From: Symbiodinium microadriaticum
Lineage: Eukaryota; Sar; Dinophyceae; Suessiales; Symbiodiniaceae
Length of the DNA stretch: 64,000 nt
Assembly: GCA_001939145.1 (NCBI GenBank)
Contig: LSRX01000532.1
Span: 424,352 to 488,351, forward strand
Reading direction: 5' to 3'
The stretch's first letter is position 1. Each line of letters opens with the position of its first letter. The translations under genes and the position numbers were made by a program. Below are positions 63,965 to 64,000 of this stretch, one piece after another. Under the pieces are notes generated by a model that saw nothing but the letters and a program-made list of their open reading frames with translations, did not search any database and was not told where the DNA came from.

Positions 63965-64000
63965 GTGTTGTGGTCTCCCTGGGCCATTCTTCGGTTTATC

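Overview
The window looks like nuclear DNA of a dinoflagellate, most likely Symbiodiniaceae or a close relative (inference). Three things point there: very short exons joined by introns with GC, GT and sometimes GA donors and an almost constant AG|G acceptor; DUF4116-type repeats; and abundant tri- and tetranucleotide microsatellites. Almost none of the long six-frame reading frames outside the mobile element is a gene; the coding signal lies in short exons recovered by reading conserved protein motifs across splice sites.

The backbone is one giant axonemal-type dynein heavy chain (DHC) gene on the + strand, running from before the window to past its right edge. About 50 exons (23-164 nt, about 2.5 kb of coding sequence in 63 kb) follow the motor domain in colinear order: end of AAA1 (1.1-2.8 kb), AAA2 with Walker A GPTGGGKT (3.3-7.7 kb), AAA2-AAA3 linker (14.7-18.7 kb), AAA3 with GPTGTGK (19.2-25.2 kb), AAA3-AAA4 linker (26.2-28.8 kb), AAA4 with GGSGRQS (43.1-46.2 kb), and the base and first coiled coil of the microtubule-binding stalk (61.2-64.0 kb). 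Neighbouring exons join in phase at most junctions.

Other elements lie inside DHC introns. On the - strand at 29.3-41.9 kb is a 12.6-kb non-LTR (LINE-like) retrotransposon, antisense to the host gene and inserted in a (TACA)n microsatellite. Read on its own strand it encodes a coiled-coil ORF1, a two-hydrophobic-segment ORF2, two large ORFs carrying three diverged copies of a roughly 250-residue A-B-A' unit, then RNase H, apurinic-type endonuclease, reverse transcriptase and a C2H2 zinc-finger tail. RNase H lies upstream of the endonuclease, not at the C-terminus. Two in-frame stops and several frame changes suggest a recently inactivated copy, or recoding.

The 46.2-61.2 kb interval holds two + strand genes: a DUF4116-repeat protein (54.5-56.9 kb) and a 2-oxoglutarate/Fe(II) prolyl-hydroxylase-like gene (58.6-59.5 kb) with a 93-nt intron that keeps the reading frame open. 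A weaker pair of SpoU/TrmH-methyltransferase-like exons lies at 11.5-12.6 kb. The rest is intron and microsatellite DNA, with one 192-base run of N. All exon boundaries are by-eye predictions with no transcript support.
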